In this document: positions 1 to 8,236 of the stretch, piece after piece
Position numbering within the stretch: the first letter of the stretch is position 1
How the letters are laid out: each line of letters begins with the position of its first letter
DNA from: Chitinophagaceae bacterium
Lineage (GTDB): Bacteria; Bacteroidota; Bacteroidia; Chitinophagales; Chitinophagaceae
Reading direction: 5' to 3'
DNA: 64,000 nt
Assembly (NCBI GenBank): GCA_016720585.1
Contig: JADKKH010000001.1
Span: forward strand, 310,001 to 374,000
The notes under the pieces: generated by a model
Told to the model about the DNA's origin: nothing
The model's input: the letters and a program-made list of their open reading frames with translations, nothing else
Database searches by the model: none
Program-made: the position numbers and the translations under genes

Positions 1-2313
1 CTGGGAGAGTTCAGCAACCGCTATGTAAAAAATTATACGGACGACCCGAATTATGTGGATGTGAATGTGGATATAGCCGTAAAACTTAAAAAAGAAAACC
101 GGGCCTTTAAAGTAGAAAAATACGAGCACAATTATCCGCATTGCTGGCGAACTGATAAACCTATCCTTTATTACCCGTTGGATGCCTGGTTCATCAAGAC
201 CACGGCCGTAAAAGAAAGAATGGTAGAGCTGAATAAAACCATCAACTGGAAACCTAAATCTACCGGCGAAGGCCGCTTTGGTAACTGGCTGGAGAATATG
301 GTGGACTGGAACCTCAGCCGCAGTCGTTTCTGGGGAACACCATTACCTATCTGGAAGACAGAAGACGGAGAAGAAGAACTTTGTATCGGATCAATTAAAG
401 AATTACTGACTGAAGCGAATAAAGCGGTTAATGCCGGAGTCGTTAAAAGTCTCCCCTTTAGGGGAGATTTAGAGGGGTTGGATCTTCACAAACCCTTCGT
501 TGATGATATCATTCTCGTAAGTAAATCAGGTAAACCCATGAAACGGGTTCCTGATTTGATCGACGTTTGGTTTGATTCCGGTGCTATGCCTTATGCCCAA
601 TGGGGATTACCTAAAGAGAGAGAGGGAATGAATCCTACCAAAGAAGAATGTCTTACTTATTGGCGGAGTCTTCAAGGCTCCTCCCCCTTGCGGATGCCCG
701 ATCCCGCCAAATGGGCGGGAGAAGGGCAGGAACGAAGTTCGTGGGAGGGGGCCGATTATATCGCCGAAGGCGTTGACCAGACAAGAGGCTGGTTCTATAC
801 GCTTCATGCTATCGGTGTGATGCTGTTTGATAGTGTAGCTTATAAAACCTGTGTATCAAACGGGTTGGTGCTCGATAAGAACGGCAACAAGATGAGCAAG
901 CGGCTGGGCAATGTGGTTGACCCCTTCAAAACCATTGAAACATTTGGAGCTGATGCCACCCGCTGGTATCTCGTTACCAATGCATCACCCTGGGATAACA
1001 TGAAGTTTGACCTCGATGGCATCAAAGAAGTGCAACGTAAATTCTTTGGAACACTTTATAACACCTATCAATTCTTTGCGCTTTATTCCAACGTAGATGG
1101 ATTTGCTTTCAAAGAAGAATATATTCCGGTAGCACAACGGCCGGAGATCGACCGCTGGATACTTTCCTCGCTTAATACCGTAATAAAAAAAGCCACAGCT
1201 TATATGGACGATTACGAGCCCACACAGGCGGGCCGTGTGATCGAAGATTTTGTGGATGAGCATCTGAGTAACTGGTATGTCAGGCTATGCAGAAGACGTT
1301 TCTGGAAAGGTGAATACGAACAGGATAAGATATGTGCTTATCAGACTTTGTATGAATGTTTGGAAACCATCACCCGGTTGATTGCACCGATTTCACCTTT
1401 CTTCAGTGATGTTGTTTTCCAAAACCTAAATACAGTAACAGGAAGATTTATAAATGCAGATGGCAGTAAAGTTGAATCTGTGCATCATATTAGTTACCCT
1501 GATATTGATGCGACCGAGCATCCCCCAACTGGGGGCAGGGGGGCCATTGATTTGCCTTTGGAAGAAAGAATGCAACTGGCCCAGGATGCCTCTTCATTAA
1601 TATTATCACTTCGGAAAAAAACAAACCTGAAAGTTCGCCAGCCTTTGCAAAAAGTACTGATACCGGTTTTAAGTGCTTCCATGAAGGAACAATTGTTACA
1701 AGTGGAAGATCTGATTAAAGCTGAAGTGAATGTAAAAGAGATAGAATATCTGAACCCGGATAATACATTTATCAGCAAAAAAATAAAGCCCAATTTCGTT
1801 GCCCTTGGTAAAAAACTTGGTCCGAAGATGAAGGCCGTTTCCACTTCATTGGCAGCATTTACACAGGAAGACATTGCCCGGTTGGAAAAAGAAGGTCAAT
1901 ATAATTTGTCAATTGATGGCGAACCTGTAATATTACAGCTTGCCGATGTGGACATCAGCAGTGAAGATATTCCGGGCTGGACGGTAGCCAATAAAGGCAG
2001 TTTGACAGTGGCTTTGGATGTTACCATCACGCCCGAACTGGAGGCCGAAGGGAATGCCAGGGAGTTTGTGAACCGTATCCAGAAAATCCGGAAGGACAGT
2101 GGGTTTGAATTGACAGACAGGATAGAAGTTAAAGTGTCGGTGGCTGATTCATTAAAAGATTCTTTGGCTCATTTTAAAGCCTATATTTGCGCCGAAATTC
2201 TGGCAGATAACCTGGAGTTTTTGCCCGGTATCCAGGCCGGAAATGACCCGAATACTTTCGGAATTGAAATAAACGATATTTCGCTAAATGTGATTGTTTT
2301 AAAAAAAGGGTAA
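1..2313 (+). CDS. ileS: Isoleucyl-tRNA synthetase, 3' part (5' end outside window)
   Basis: Charges tRNA-Ile with isoleucine in the cytoplasm. The reading frame is open from base 1, so about 770 C-terminal residues are present and the HIGH-motif half lies upstream of the window. Visible class I signatures are the WFDSGAMPYAQW segment (about bases 568-603), the EGVDQTRGWF block (about 766-795) and the KMSKR loop (about 889-903). These are followed by the anticodon-binding helices and a C-terminal extension of the kind seen in Bacteroidota IleS. Three stretches do not look like IleS and instead resemble intergenic G/C-rich repeats read in frame (444-482, 670-752, 1519-1546). The stop lies 3 bases before the next gene, so the two are probably co-transcribed. 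Confidence 0.97.
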   Translation: MGEFSNRYVKNYTDDPNYVDVNVDIAVKLKKENRAFKVEKYEHNYPHCWRTDKPILYYPLDAWFIKTTAVKERMVELNKTINWKPKSTGEGRFGNWLENMVDWNLSRSRFWGTPLPIWKTEDGEEELCIGSIKELLTEANKAVNAGVVKSLPFRGDLEGLDLHKPFVDDIILVSKSGKPMKRVPDLIDVWFDSGAMPYAQWGLPKEREGMNPTKEECLTYWRSLQGSSPLRMPDPAKWAGEGQERSSWEGADYIAEGVDQTRGWFYTLHAIGVMLFDSVAYKTCVSNGLVLDKNGNKMSKRLGNVVDPFKTIETFGADATRWYLVTNASPWDNMKFDLDGIKEVQRKFFGTLYNTYQFFALYSNVDGFAFKEEYIPVAQRPEIDRWILSSLNTVIKKATAYMDDYEPTQAGRVIEDFVDEHLSNWYVRLCRRRFWKGEYEQDKICAYQTLYECLETITRLIAPISPFFSDVVFQNLNTVTGRFINADGSKVESVHHISYPDIDATEHPPTGGRGAIDLPLEERMQLAQDASSLILSLRKKTNLKVRQPLQKVLIPVLSASMKEQLLQVEDLIKAEVNVKEIEYLNPDNTFISKKIKPNFVALGKKLGPKMKAVSTSLAAFTQEDIARLEKEGQYNLSIDGEPVILQLADVDISSEDIPGWTVANKGSLTVALDVTITPELEAEGNAREFVNRIQKIRKDSGFELTDRIEVKVSVADSLKDSLAHFKAYICAEILADNLEFLPGIQAGNDPNTFGIEINDISLNVIVLKKG
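444..482 (+). repeat. G/C-rich palindromic repeat inside ileS, insertion 1
   Basis: CTCCCC-TTTA-GGGGAG forms a perfect small hairpin, followed by ATTTAGAGGGGTTGG. The same layout, in reverse orientation, occurs in the iscS-iscU spacer (12479-12525). The repeat is translated in frame as V-K-S-L-P-F-R-G-D-L-E-G-L, just before the conserved LHKPFVDD block of IleS. Confidence 0.6.
670..752 (+). repeat. Composite palindromic repeat inside ileS, insertion 2
   Basis: About 80 bases between the PYAQW and AEGVDQTRGWF motifs of IleS contain nested inverted repeats: CCCGCC-AAAT-GGCGGG, CGAA-GTTCG, and outer CTCCCCC / GGGAGGGGG arms. The encoded peptide (rich in S, P, G, W and R) has no counterpart that I know in IleS, where these two motifs are normally joined by a short linker. 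The frame is kept. Confidence 0.6.
1519..1546 (+). repeat. G/C-rich palindromic repeat inside ileS, insertion 3
   Basis: CCCCC-AACT-GGGGG followed by CAGGGGGGCC is a small hairpin with a G-rich tail. It is read in frame as H-P-P-T-G-G-R-G-A, ahead of the conserved LEERMQLAQ segment. It resembles the other G/C-rich repeats of this window. Confidence 0.5.
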
Positions 2314-2316
2314 ACC

Positions 2317-3198
2317 ATGGCTAATAAGAAAAAAAAGGCCCCAAAAAAGGCCGCCAAACCCGCCCCCAAAGCTGCTTCTAAAAAACCAGCAGCAAAGAAA
2401 ACTGTGAAAAAATCTGTACCTAAACACGCCCCGCATAAAGCGGGAAAACCAGCCCCCAAAAAGGCTGCTCCAAAACATGTCGCAAAACCGGCCCCACATA
2501 AAGCGGTAAAACCAGCCCCAAAAGCAGTGGCAAAGCCTGTAGCTAAACCTGCCCGTCCGGTAGCGGGGCCTGCTCCTAAAGTGGCTGCTAAACCAGAGCC
2601 GGTTGCTCAAAAACCAGTTCCTCAAAAAACGGGAAAACCCGGTGTCGTTGACCCCAAATCGTTGGTGTCAATCAAACTCAAGGTAAAACCTGTTATCAAG
2701 AAGGAACCTCCAAAGGCTTCGAAACTGGTGATGCCAAAAATTACCACACGGAGCTCGGTGAAATATGAACCCGAATTCACCAAATCTGTGTTGGATACAT
2801 TCGCCACCACTTACCAGTCTACAGGTCCTACCATGCGGTACTCGGATAACGACCTGAATGAATTCAGGGAAATTATTCAGAAGAAACTGGATGCGGCCAA
2901 AAAAGAATTGAATTACCTGCAGGGGTTGATCACCCGCAAAGATGAAGGGGGTGATATGGATGAGGCACGCTACATGACCATGGAAGATGGCAGTGTAAGT
3001 ATGGAAAGGGAGCAATTAAGCCAGATGGCCAGCCGCCAGATCACTTTTATTGATCACCTGGAAAAAGCTATGATGCGGATTGAAAATAAGACCTATGGTA
3101 TCTGCCGGGTAACCGGAAAGCTGATAGACAAAGCCAGGCTGAGAGCTGTGCCCCACGCCACGCTTAGTATTGAGGCGAAGCAGATGATGAATAAGTGA
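2317..3198 (+). CDS. DksA/TraR-like protein with histone H1-like tail and degenerate zinc finger
   Basis: 293 residues. Residues 1 to about 110 are almost only Lys, Ala and Pro in KPAPK/AAKK-type repeats, like eukaryotic H1 tails and likely to bind nucleic acid. Residues about 170-290 form a DksA/TraR fold: a helical coiled-coil region, then the finger segment YGICRVTGKLIDKARLRAVP. Of the four zinc-binding cysteines of classical DksA only the first remains; the others are Thr or non-Cys, so zinc binding is unlikely. The gene starts 3 bases after the ileS stop. A transcription or nucleoid role is inferred from the family. The coupling to ileS is seen, but its meaning is unknown. Confidence 0.85.
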   Translation: MANKKKKAPKKAAKPAPKAASKKPAAKKTVKKSVPKHAPHKAGKPAPKKAAPKHVAKPAPHKAVKPAPKAVAKPVAKPARPVAGPAPKVAAKPEPVAQKPVPQKTGKPGVVDPKSLVSIKLKVKPVIKKEPPKASKLVMPKITTRSSVKYEPEFTKSVLDTFATTYQSTGPTMRYSDNDLNEFREIIQKKLDAAKKELNYLQGLITRKDEGGDMDEARYMTMEDGSVSMEREQLSQMASRQITFIDHLEKAMMRIENKTYGICRVTGKLIDKARLRAVPHATLSIEAKQMMNK

Positions 3199-3254
3199 TC
3201 CAGATAGAAAGTTGATGCTGTATTTTAAAAAAGTAAATAAGGTATAAAGGGTAA

Positions 3255-3313
3255 ATAAAGTATATAGGGTATATAAAGTCAGTGAACAACTTTATATACC
3301 CTATATACTTTAT
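3255..3313. terminator. Perfect 25-bp A/T-rich inverted repeat between convergent genes
   Basis: Arms 3255-3279 and 3289-3313 are exact reverse complements around a 9-base loop. The unit TATATAGGGTATATAAAG is preceded by degenerate forward copies (about 3228-3260). It sits between the stop of the DksA-like gene and the stop of the minus-strand barrel gene, so a bidirectional terminator or mRNA 3'-end stabiliser is plausible. Confidence 0.6.
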
Positions 3314-3328
3314 ATACCATTCCCCAAC

Positions 3329-4081
3329 CTACTTCTTCTTCCGCAAAAATACCTGGTATCCAACTCCGAGTAACAATCCGTGATTGGTGAATTTAGTGGT
3401 CGTTTCATTTTCACCTCTTTCATCAATGGTTCCGTCATTGCCATTATCCCGGAGGGTCGTTTTCTTAAAAGTGTTTTTATTATACGAATAGCCATAGCCT
3501 AAATAAAAATCAAGACCGGCGTTTTCACCCATCATTTTTGTTAAGCCTGCCGAAAAAGTGGCATTGGCAAAAAAGCCACCGGATGAGCTTCCGGAATAGG
3601 TTAGTTTATAAGAACCGGGACCTGAGCCGCCACCGTAAAAAAAGCCTTCAGTTTTCAGGTTGCTGATACCGGCATTCAGGCTTACCTGGCCAAAAGGAGA
3701 CATAGAGCTTTTGCCGGAGAAATAATTCCGGGCAAAACCGCCAAATCCTATATTAAAACCATTGGATTTATCACTCTGGTAGGTGCTGTTATTTTGCTCA
3801 TAGGTGGTTTTCTGCCCGTTAGGATTGATATTGAGGGTAGCCCCTACAGCCGTTTTTTCTGTAATAAACCATCCAAGGGAAGGTGCAATGCTGATACCAT
3901 AGCTGGTAACTTTAGATTTATTGTTACCTATAGAAGCCACCGAAATATCTGCGCTACCTGAATTATAAAAGAGGCTCGCTACCGATGCCCCGGCCATCCG
4001 GTCACCTTTGGCAAATTGGGCCTTTGTTGCCAGTGTACTAAACAATAAAATCAGGCTGAAAAGGGGTATTTTAGGTTGCAT
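3329..4081 (-). CDS. Outer-membrane beta-barrel protein
   Basis: 250 residues. An N-terminal signal peptide (MQPKIPLFSLILLFSTLATKA, cleavage near AQ) is followed by alternating hydrophobic/polar strands rich in Gly, Ser, Asn and aromatics. The C-terminal strand GLLLGVGYQVFLRKKK is typical of small barrels of the OmpW/PorT-like group in Bacteroidota. No specific substrate can be named. It is transcribed convergently with the DksA-like gene across the long hairpin. Confidence 0.75.
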   Translation of the reverse strand: MQPKIPLFSLILLFSTLATKAQFAKGDRMAGASVASLFYNSGSADISVASIGNNKSKVTSYGISIAPSLGWFITEKTAVGATLNINPNGQKTTYEQNNSTYQSDKSNGFNIGFGGFARNYFSGKSSMSPFGQVSLNAGISNLKTEGFFYGGGSGPGSYKLTYSGSSSGGFFANATFSAGLTKMMGENAGLDFYLGYGYSYNKNTFKKTTLRDNGNDGTIDERGENETTTKFTNHGLLLGVGYQVFLRKKK

Positions 4082-4263
4082 AACTGGTCATTGATTAGCG
4101 ACAAATATATACCGGTTAAAGCAAAAAAGGAGGGGGGAAAAATAATTTTAAAAAAGGGGCAATGTATTGCTGTTTTTTCCTTTACCTTTAAAACCAAGTT
4201 GGAGATAAGAAAAATTCCACTTACTTTTAAAACCGAAACTAATTATCAGCCAAATCAAACTTT

Positions 4264-4950
4264 ATGAGAAAGTTCAGACTTCTTTCGCTTTTAGTATTAG
4301 CCATCGCATTTATTTCTGTTAATTGTACCAAGGAAGGTCCTGAAGGTCCTGCCGGAGTAGCTGGTGTACAAGGCCCTGCCGGTCCAGTTGGTCCAACTAG
4401 TACAGTTCCTGGGCCCGCTGGCCCTACAGGCCCTGCCGGTGCTACTGGTGCAACTGGTCCTGCCGGAACAGCCAATGTAATCTATAGTGCCTGGACACCT
4501 TTTCTTTTAGCAAACTGGAGTGCAGGTACAATAAATATTTTTGGAAAAACAGCAAGACAATATTCCGCTCCTGCACCTGGTATAACAGCAACAATGCTTT
4601 CTCAAGGTGCAATCCTTGTTTATTTTCAAGGAGGGGGCTCACCAGGTACTATTCGTACCTTGCCTTATACTACTTTCAATTTTACGCAAGCGGTTAATCA
4701 ATATATAGAACCCAGTTTTATTCCGGGTACTATTCAGATTAATTTTTATAACCTTGATAATAATGTTGATCCTGGAACATTCACAGGAAGTCCTGGCCCC
4801 CCTGTCACAGGCAACCAGTATCGTTATGTATTAATTCCCGGTGGAGTAGCCGGTGGTCGTGGTACTGGCCCGTATATGGGACACACTGAACAGGAATTGA
4901 AATCAATGCCTTACAGAGATGTTTGCCGGTTGCTTAATATAGCTGAATAA
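4264..4950 (+). CDS. Collagen-like repeat lipoprotein
   Basis: 228 residues. The signal peptide ends in a lipobox (FISVNC, Cys near residue 21), so the protein should be a lipid-anchored envelope protein. Residues about 24-70 are Gly-X-Y triplets (GPE, GPA, GVQ, GPT, GAT and others) broken once by a STVP step, long enough for a short collagen triple helix. The rest (about 155 residues, starting YSAWTPF) is a probable beta-rich C-terminal domain that could trimerise the stalk. The function is unknown; a surface stalk or adhesin-like role is inference only. A strong terminator follows. Confidence 0.8.
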   Translation: MRKFRLLSLLVLAIAFISVNCTKEGPEGPAGVAGVQGPAGPVGPTSTVPGPAGPTGPAGATGATGPAGTANVIYSAWTPFLLANWSAGTINIFGKTARQYSAPAPGITATMLSQGAILVYFQGGGSPGTIRTLPYTTFNFTQAVNQYIEPSFIPGTIQINFYNLDNNVDPGTFTGSPGPPVTGNQYRYVLIPGGVAGGRGTGPYMGHTEQELKSMPYRDVCRLLNIAE

Positions 4951-4972
4951 ATATATTGTTATAATATAGTGT

Positions 4973-5011
4973 AGCCGTCCCCACAATACTGTGGGGGCGG
5001 CTTTTATTTTG
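4973..5011 (+). terminator. Rho-independent terminator after collagen-like gene
   Basis: Stem AGCCGTCCCCAC / GTGGGGGCGGCT (one G-T pair) with loop AATACT, followed by a T-rich tail. Confidence 0.85.
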
Positions 5012-5049
5012 TATAGTATAAGTTACCTTGCAGCATAAAATTTTTAGCA

Positions 5050-6393
5050 ATGAAAGTCGCCATACTTCTTACTGTATTTACCTCATATACTTTAATATCA
5101 ACAGCCCAGCCCCGCATCATCTCAGGTCCCATGCTCGGCCCGGTAGAATTAAAAGATGCCAAAATATGGGTGGAGGTTTCACCGGAAGTAAAAACTGTTT
5201 CCCTGCAGGTTAATAAAAAAGGAGATGCAAAAATTATAAAGACGATTAACTACAAAGGTGAACTGGAAAATGATTTCAACCCGTTACAATTCACTGTGGG
5301 TGGTTTGGAGATAAATACAACCTATGAATACAAAATTGTAATTAATGGAAAAGCATCCGGGAAAGGAGGAGCGTTCACTACCAAAGATCTCTGGCAATGG
5401 CGCAAACAACCACCTGAATTCAGTTTTCTGACAGGAGGTTGTTCATATTTTAATCAGCCTGAGTACGACCGTCCCGGAAAACCCTATGGTGGCGATTCTT
5501 CTATTTTTGAATCAATGGCCAAAGAAAAGTCTGCTTTTATGCTCTGGACAGGTGATGCCTGGTACACAAGAGAAGTGGATTATTACAGCGAATGGGGATT
5601 ATGGTACAGGGCCAGTCATGACCGGGCCATACCGGTAACACAAAATTTCCTCCGTTCAATGCCGCAATTTGCCATCTGGGATGATCATGATTACGGGCCT
5701 AATGATATTGGTAAAAATTATATTTTAAAAGAAGCCAGCCGCAAAGTATTTAATAGTTATTTCTGTAATCCTTCCTCCGGAGAGAACGGGCAGGGTACGT
5801 ACACGATGAACAGCTGGGGTGATGCGGATATATTTATGACCGACGATCGTTGGTGGCGCAGCGATGATAGAATGAAGGATTCTGTAGAAGGTGAACCCAA
5901 CCCGGATAAACGCATGCTGGGAGAACAGCAAATGGAATGGCTGAAGAACTCCTTATTATTCAGTAAAGCCACTTTTAAAATTATTGCGATGGGCAGCCAG
6001 GTACTCAACCCGGTTTCTCCCTTTGATAAATTGAGCAAATTCCCGGTGGAATATGATGAGCTGATGAATTTTCTGAAGGAATACAAGATCGAAGGAGTGT
6101 TGTTCCTGACCGGCGACCGGCATCACTCTGAAATTATTAAAGTGAATCGTCCGGGTATGTATCCCTTATATGATATTACTGTTTCGCCATTAACTTCAGG
6201 CACACACAGTTTTGGCGGGGCCGAAAAAAATAATCCATACCGGGTACTGGGTATTGATGAAAAACAGAACTATGGAAGATTTTCTTTTAGTGGAATAAGA
6301 GGCAACCGGAAACTTACCGTAGCTTTTTTAGGAGTAAAAGGAGAGAAGCTGGGCGAATGGAGTATTACTGAAAAAGAATTGAAAACACCTTAA
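5050..6393 (+). CDS. PhoD-family alkaline phosphatase / phosphodiesterase, exported
   Basis: 447 residues with an N-terminal signal peptide (cleavage near STAQP). Residues about 22-115 resemble the Fn3-like PhoD_N domain. The rest is a metallophosphoesterase with the metal-site blocks MLWTGDAWY, WDDHDYGPND and GDRHHSE, in the usual PhoD order. It should hydrolyse phosphate esters in the periplasm or outside the cell; the substrate cannot be read from sequence. The following lipoprotein gene starts 11 bases later in the same direction, suggesting one transcript. Confidence 0.9.
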   Translation: MKVAILLTVFTSYTLISTAQPRIISGPMLGPVELKDAKIWVEVSPEVKTVSLQVNKKGDAKIIKTINYKGELENDFNPLQFTVGGLEINTTYEYKIVINGKASGKGGAFTTKDLWQWRKQPPEFSFLTGGCSYFNQPEYDRPGKPYGGDSSIFESMAKEKSAFMLWTGDAWYTREVDYYSEWGLWYRASHDRAIPVTQNFLRSMPQFAIWDDHDYGPNDIGKNYILKEASRKVFNSYFCNPSSGENGQGTYTMNSWGDADIFMTDDRWWRSDDRMKDSVEGEPNPDKRMLGEQQMEWLKNSLLFSKATFKIIAMGSQVLNPVSPFDKLSKFPVEYDELMNFLKEYKIEGVLFLTGDRHHSEIIKVNRPGMYPLYDITVSPLTSGTHSFGGAEKNNPYRVLGIDEKQNYGRFSFSGIRGNRKLTVAFLGVKGEKLGEWSITEKELKTP

Positions 6394-6404
6394 ACTAAAA
6401 CATC

Positions 6405-7028
6405 ATGAGGCGGATTATAATTTTTCTGTTTATTACTATGGGAGTCATGGCCTGTAAAGACAAAAAACAAAGTCCTGCAACGGATGCAACCCAACAAAAA
6501 ACGGAGGAGCTTGTTCAAAACCCCGGAAAGGATTCTACAGACATAAGGATGGTTATTACTGATTTTTATAGCTGGTATAATACCAATTATACAAAATTTC
6601 AGGTGTATGATCTGTACAGCGGTATTAAAAAAGATGATACCCCGCCCTATAAAATAAACTGGGAGGAAGTAGAAAAATACCAGGATTTTATCCGCAGTTC
6701 TGTGCCGCAATTGGGGGAGGAGTTTATTACAAATCAGAAACGCTTCTTCCAGCAATGTGATTCGGCATTTAAAGTGGATGTAAAGGATGATATCCCTTAC
6801 GGGTTTGATTATGACTGGTACACCAATAGCCAGGAAGACACCCAATATTTAATAGATGAAATGAATAAAGCCACATCCTGGCTGATAACCCGTACCGGCG
6901 ACTATGCAAAAGTGGATGTGAAAGGTAATTATGAGAATAACGGGAAAAAAGAAGAGACAACTATCATTACCATTACCATGAAGCCCGAGAACGGGCAATG
7001 GAAGATCGCTAAAATCGGGAATGAATAA
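6405..7028 (+). CDS. Small lipoprotein, DUF3828-like
   Basis: 207 residues. The signal peptide with lipobox GVMAC predicts a lipid-anchored protein. The mature part begins with a Lys/Gln-rich linker and continues with an ITDFYSWYNTNY segment resembling DUF3828 proteins. No enzyme motif is visible. It lies between the PhoD gene and a YcxB-like membrane protein gene with gaps of about 10 bases, so the three probably form an operon. The role is unknown. Confidence 0.7.
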   Translation: MRRIIIFLFITMGVMACKDKKQSPATDATQQKTEELVQNPGKDSTDIRMVITDFYSWYNTNYTKFQVYDLYSGIKKDDTPPYKINWEEVEKYQDFIRSSVPQLGEEFITNQKRFFQQCDSAFKVDVKDDIPYGFDYDWYTNSQEDTQYLIDEMNKATSWLITRTGDYAKVDVKGNYENNGKKEETTIITITMKPENGQWKIAKIGNE

Positions 7029-7037
7029 ACAGGGATT

Positions 7038-7517
7038 ATGACGATTTATTTCGGATACGAAAAAGGACAGGTCATGCAGGCATTGCGCTATCATTTTATC
7101 AGCCGGCGTGAAATTAAGATCATGCTCATTCTGGTAAATGTGTTTGCCCTGCTATCTATTACTTTGTATGCATTAAAAAAAATAACGCCATTAGCTTTTT
7201 TAACCGGTTCTTTTTTATGGATCGTCCTGATGGTCAGCTTCTGGTTTATATTACCCATACTGGTATATCGCAGAACCACCACTTTCCGGCATCAATTCAG
7301 TATGCGTTTTGAAGAGAATGATTTTACCCTCAGTCATGAAAAAGGTTCCAAATCCTGGTCCTGGACCGCGTTGAAAGAATTTATCGAAAGCCCCCATTTC
7401 TTTCATTTATATTTTGACAGCCGCTCTTTTTTCCTGGTACCCAAAAGCGGATGCAAAGACACTGATGAAATTCACGAATTAAGAAAATTAATACAAACTA
7501 AAGTAAAGAAAGCATAG
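7038..7517 (+). CDS. YcxB-like small membrane protein
   Basis: 159 residues with two adjacent transmembrane helices (about residues 30-50 and 55-75). They are followed by a short soluble domain with FEENDFTLSHEKGSKSWSWTALKEF and FFLVPKSG elements typical of the YcxB-like C-terminal domain. The function of the family is unknown. Last gene of the putative phoD-lipoprotein-ycxB operon. Confidence 0.75.
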   Translation: MTIYFGYEKGQVMQALRYHFISRREIKIMLILVNVFALLSITLYALKKITPLAFLTGSFLWIVLMVSFWFILPILVYRRTTTFRHQFSMRFEENDFTLSHEKGSKSWSWTALKEFIESPHFFHLYFDSRSFFLVPKSGCKDTDEIHELRKLIQTKVKKA

Positions 7518-7554
7518 AGAGAGGACGCTAGAAACTAGTTACTGTAGACGGCCG

Positions 7555-7586
7555 TCTGTGGACTGTGGACTATGGACAGTGGACTG
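7555..7586. repeat. Word-like tandem repeat (CTGTGGA/CTATGGA units)
   Basis: Consecutive units GTCTGTGGA-CTGTGGA-CTATGGA-CAGTGGA-CT in the spacer between convergent genes. The 15-mer CTGTGGACTGTGGAC is shared exactly with the repeat that lies inside gltX (34535-34565). Confidence 0.75.
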
Positions 7587-7595
7587 CTTTTAAGT

Positions 7596-8024
7596 TCACA
7601 ACTGTTTCTCCATCACATAATGCGGAATAGTAATTTCTTTAAATTCATCACTGGCAATTTTATAACCCATTTTTTCATAAAATCCCGCAGCATTTTTCCG
7701 GGCATGCATGGAAATTATTTTATAACCCCGGTCACGGGCAAGGTTCTCCGCAAAATTCATCAGGGCTCTACCGATGCCTTTTCCCTGCAGATTATTTAAT
7801 ACAGCCATTTGCCTTAACCGGACTATTTCAGCATTTTTTTCCACCAGCATACAGCAGCCCAGCATATCATCATCCTCAAATGCCCCGATCAGCATATTGT
7901 CTTTTTCCTTTTCCAGTTCCTGTGGCGTAAAACCAAGACCCAGGGGTTTGCGCAAAATATCTTCCCGCAGTTTTATCATCTGCCGGTACTCATTACTACC
8001 GTAGTCGAGAATTTTCAGCGCCAT
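7596..8024 (-). CDS. GNAT-family N-acetyltransferase
   Basis: 142 residues if started at MALKILDYGS; the longer open frame to 8081 adds 19 residues not expected for the family. The acetyl-CoA-binding motif appears as RQMAVLNNLQGKGIGRALM, and HARKNAAGFYEKMGY is the C-terminal GNAT signature. It transfers an acetyl group from acetyl-CoA to an amine; the substrate is unknown. It is monocistronic between two plus-strand operons. Confidence 0.85.
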   Translation of the reverse strand: MALKILDYGSNEYRQMIKLREDILRKPLGLGFTPQELEKEKDNMLIGAFEDDDMLGCCMLVEKNAEIVRLRQMAVLNNLQGKGIGRALMNFAENLARDRGYKIISMHARKNAAGFYEKMGYKIASDEFKEITIPHYVMEKQL

Positions 8025-8203
8025 AACTAAGAGATTGATCCCGGAGAACTTCAAAATACAAAGAACTTGCAATACTGCCAACCGTTTGTTCTCTTTATTT
8101 ACCGGTTCCGGCCCTGAATTCGGGCTCTTAGGGCTTAGTTTTCAGATTATTGGATTAAAAGCGAAAAAAACGCTGTTTCCGGTGCTGATTAATTCAAAAA
8201 GTA

Positions 8204-8211
8204 TATTTTTG
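8204..8211 (+). promoter_or_regulatory. -7 box of acpP promoter
   Basis: TATTTTTG matches the Bacteroidota -7 consensus TAnnTTTG. It ends 25 bases before the acpP start codon. No clear -33 TTTG is seen at the usual distance. Confidence 0.6.
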
Positions 8212-8236
8212 CCACAATAAACAAAACTTAAAGAAC

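Noticed and set aside
2341..2640. Lys/Ala/Pro tail as a separate small histone-like gene
   Set aside because: The frame continues without a stop into the DksA-like domain, so it is one protein.
4076..4267. 63-codon open frame between the barrel gene and the collagen-like gene
   Set aside because: It covers the promoter region of both neighbours, overlaps the start of the collagen-like gene, and the peptide has no recognisable feature.
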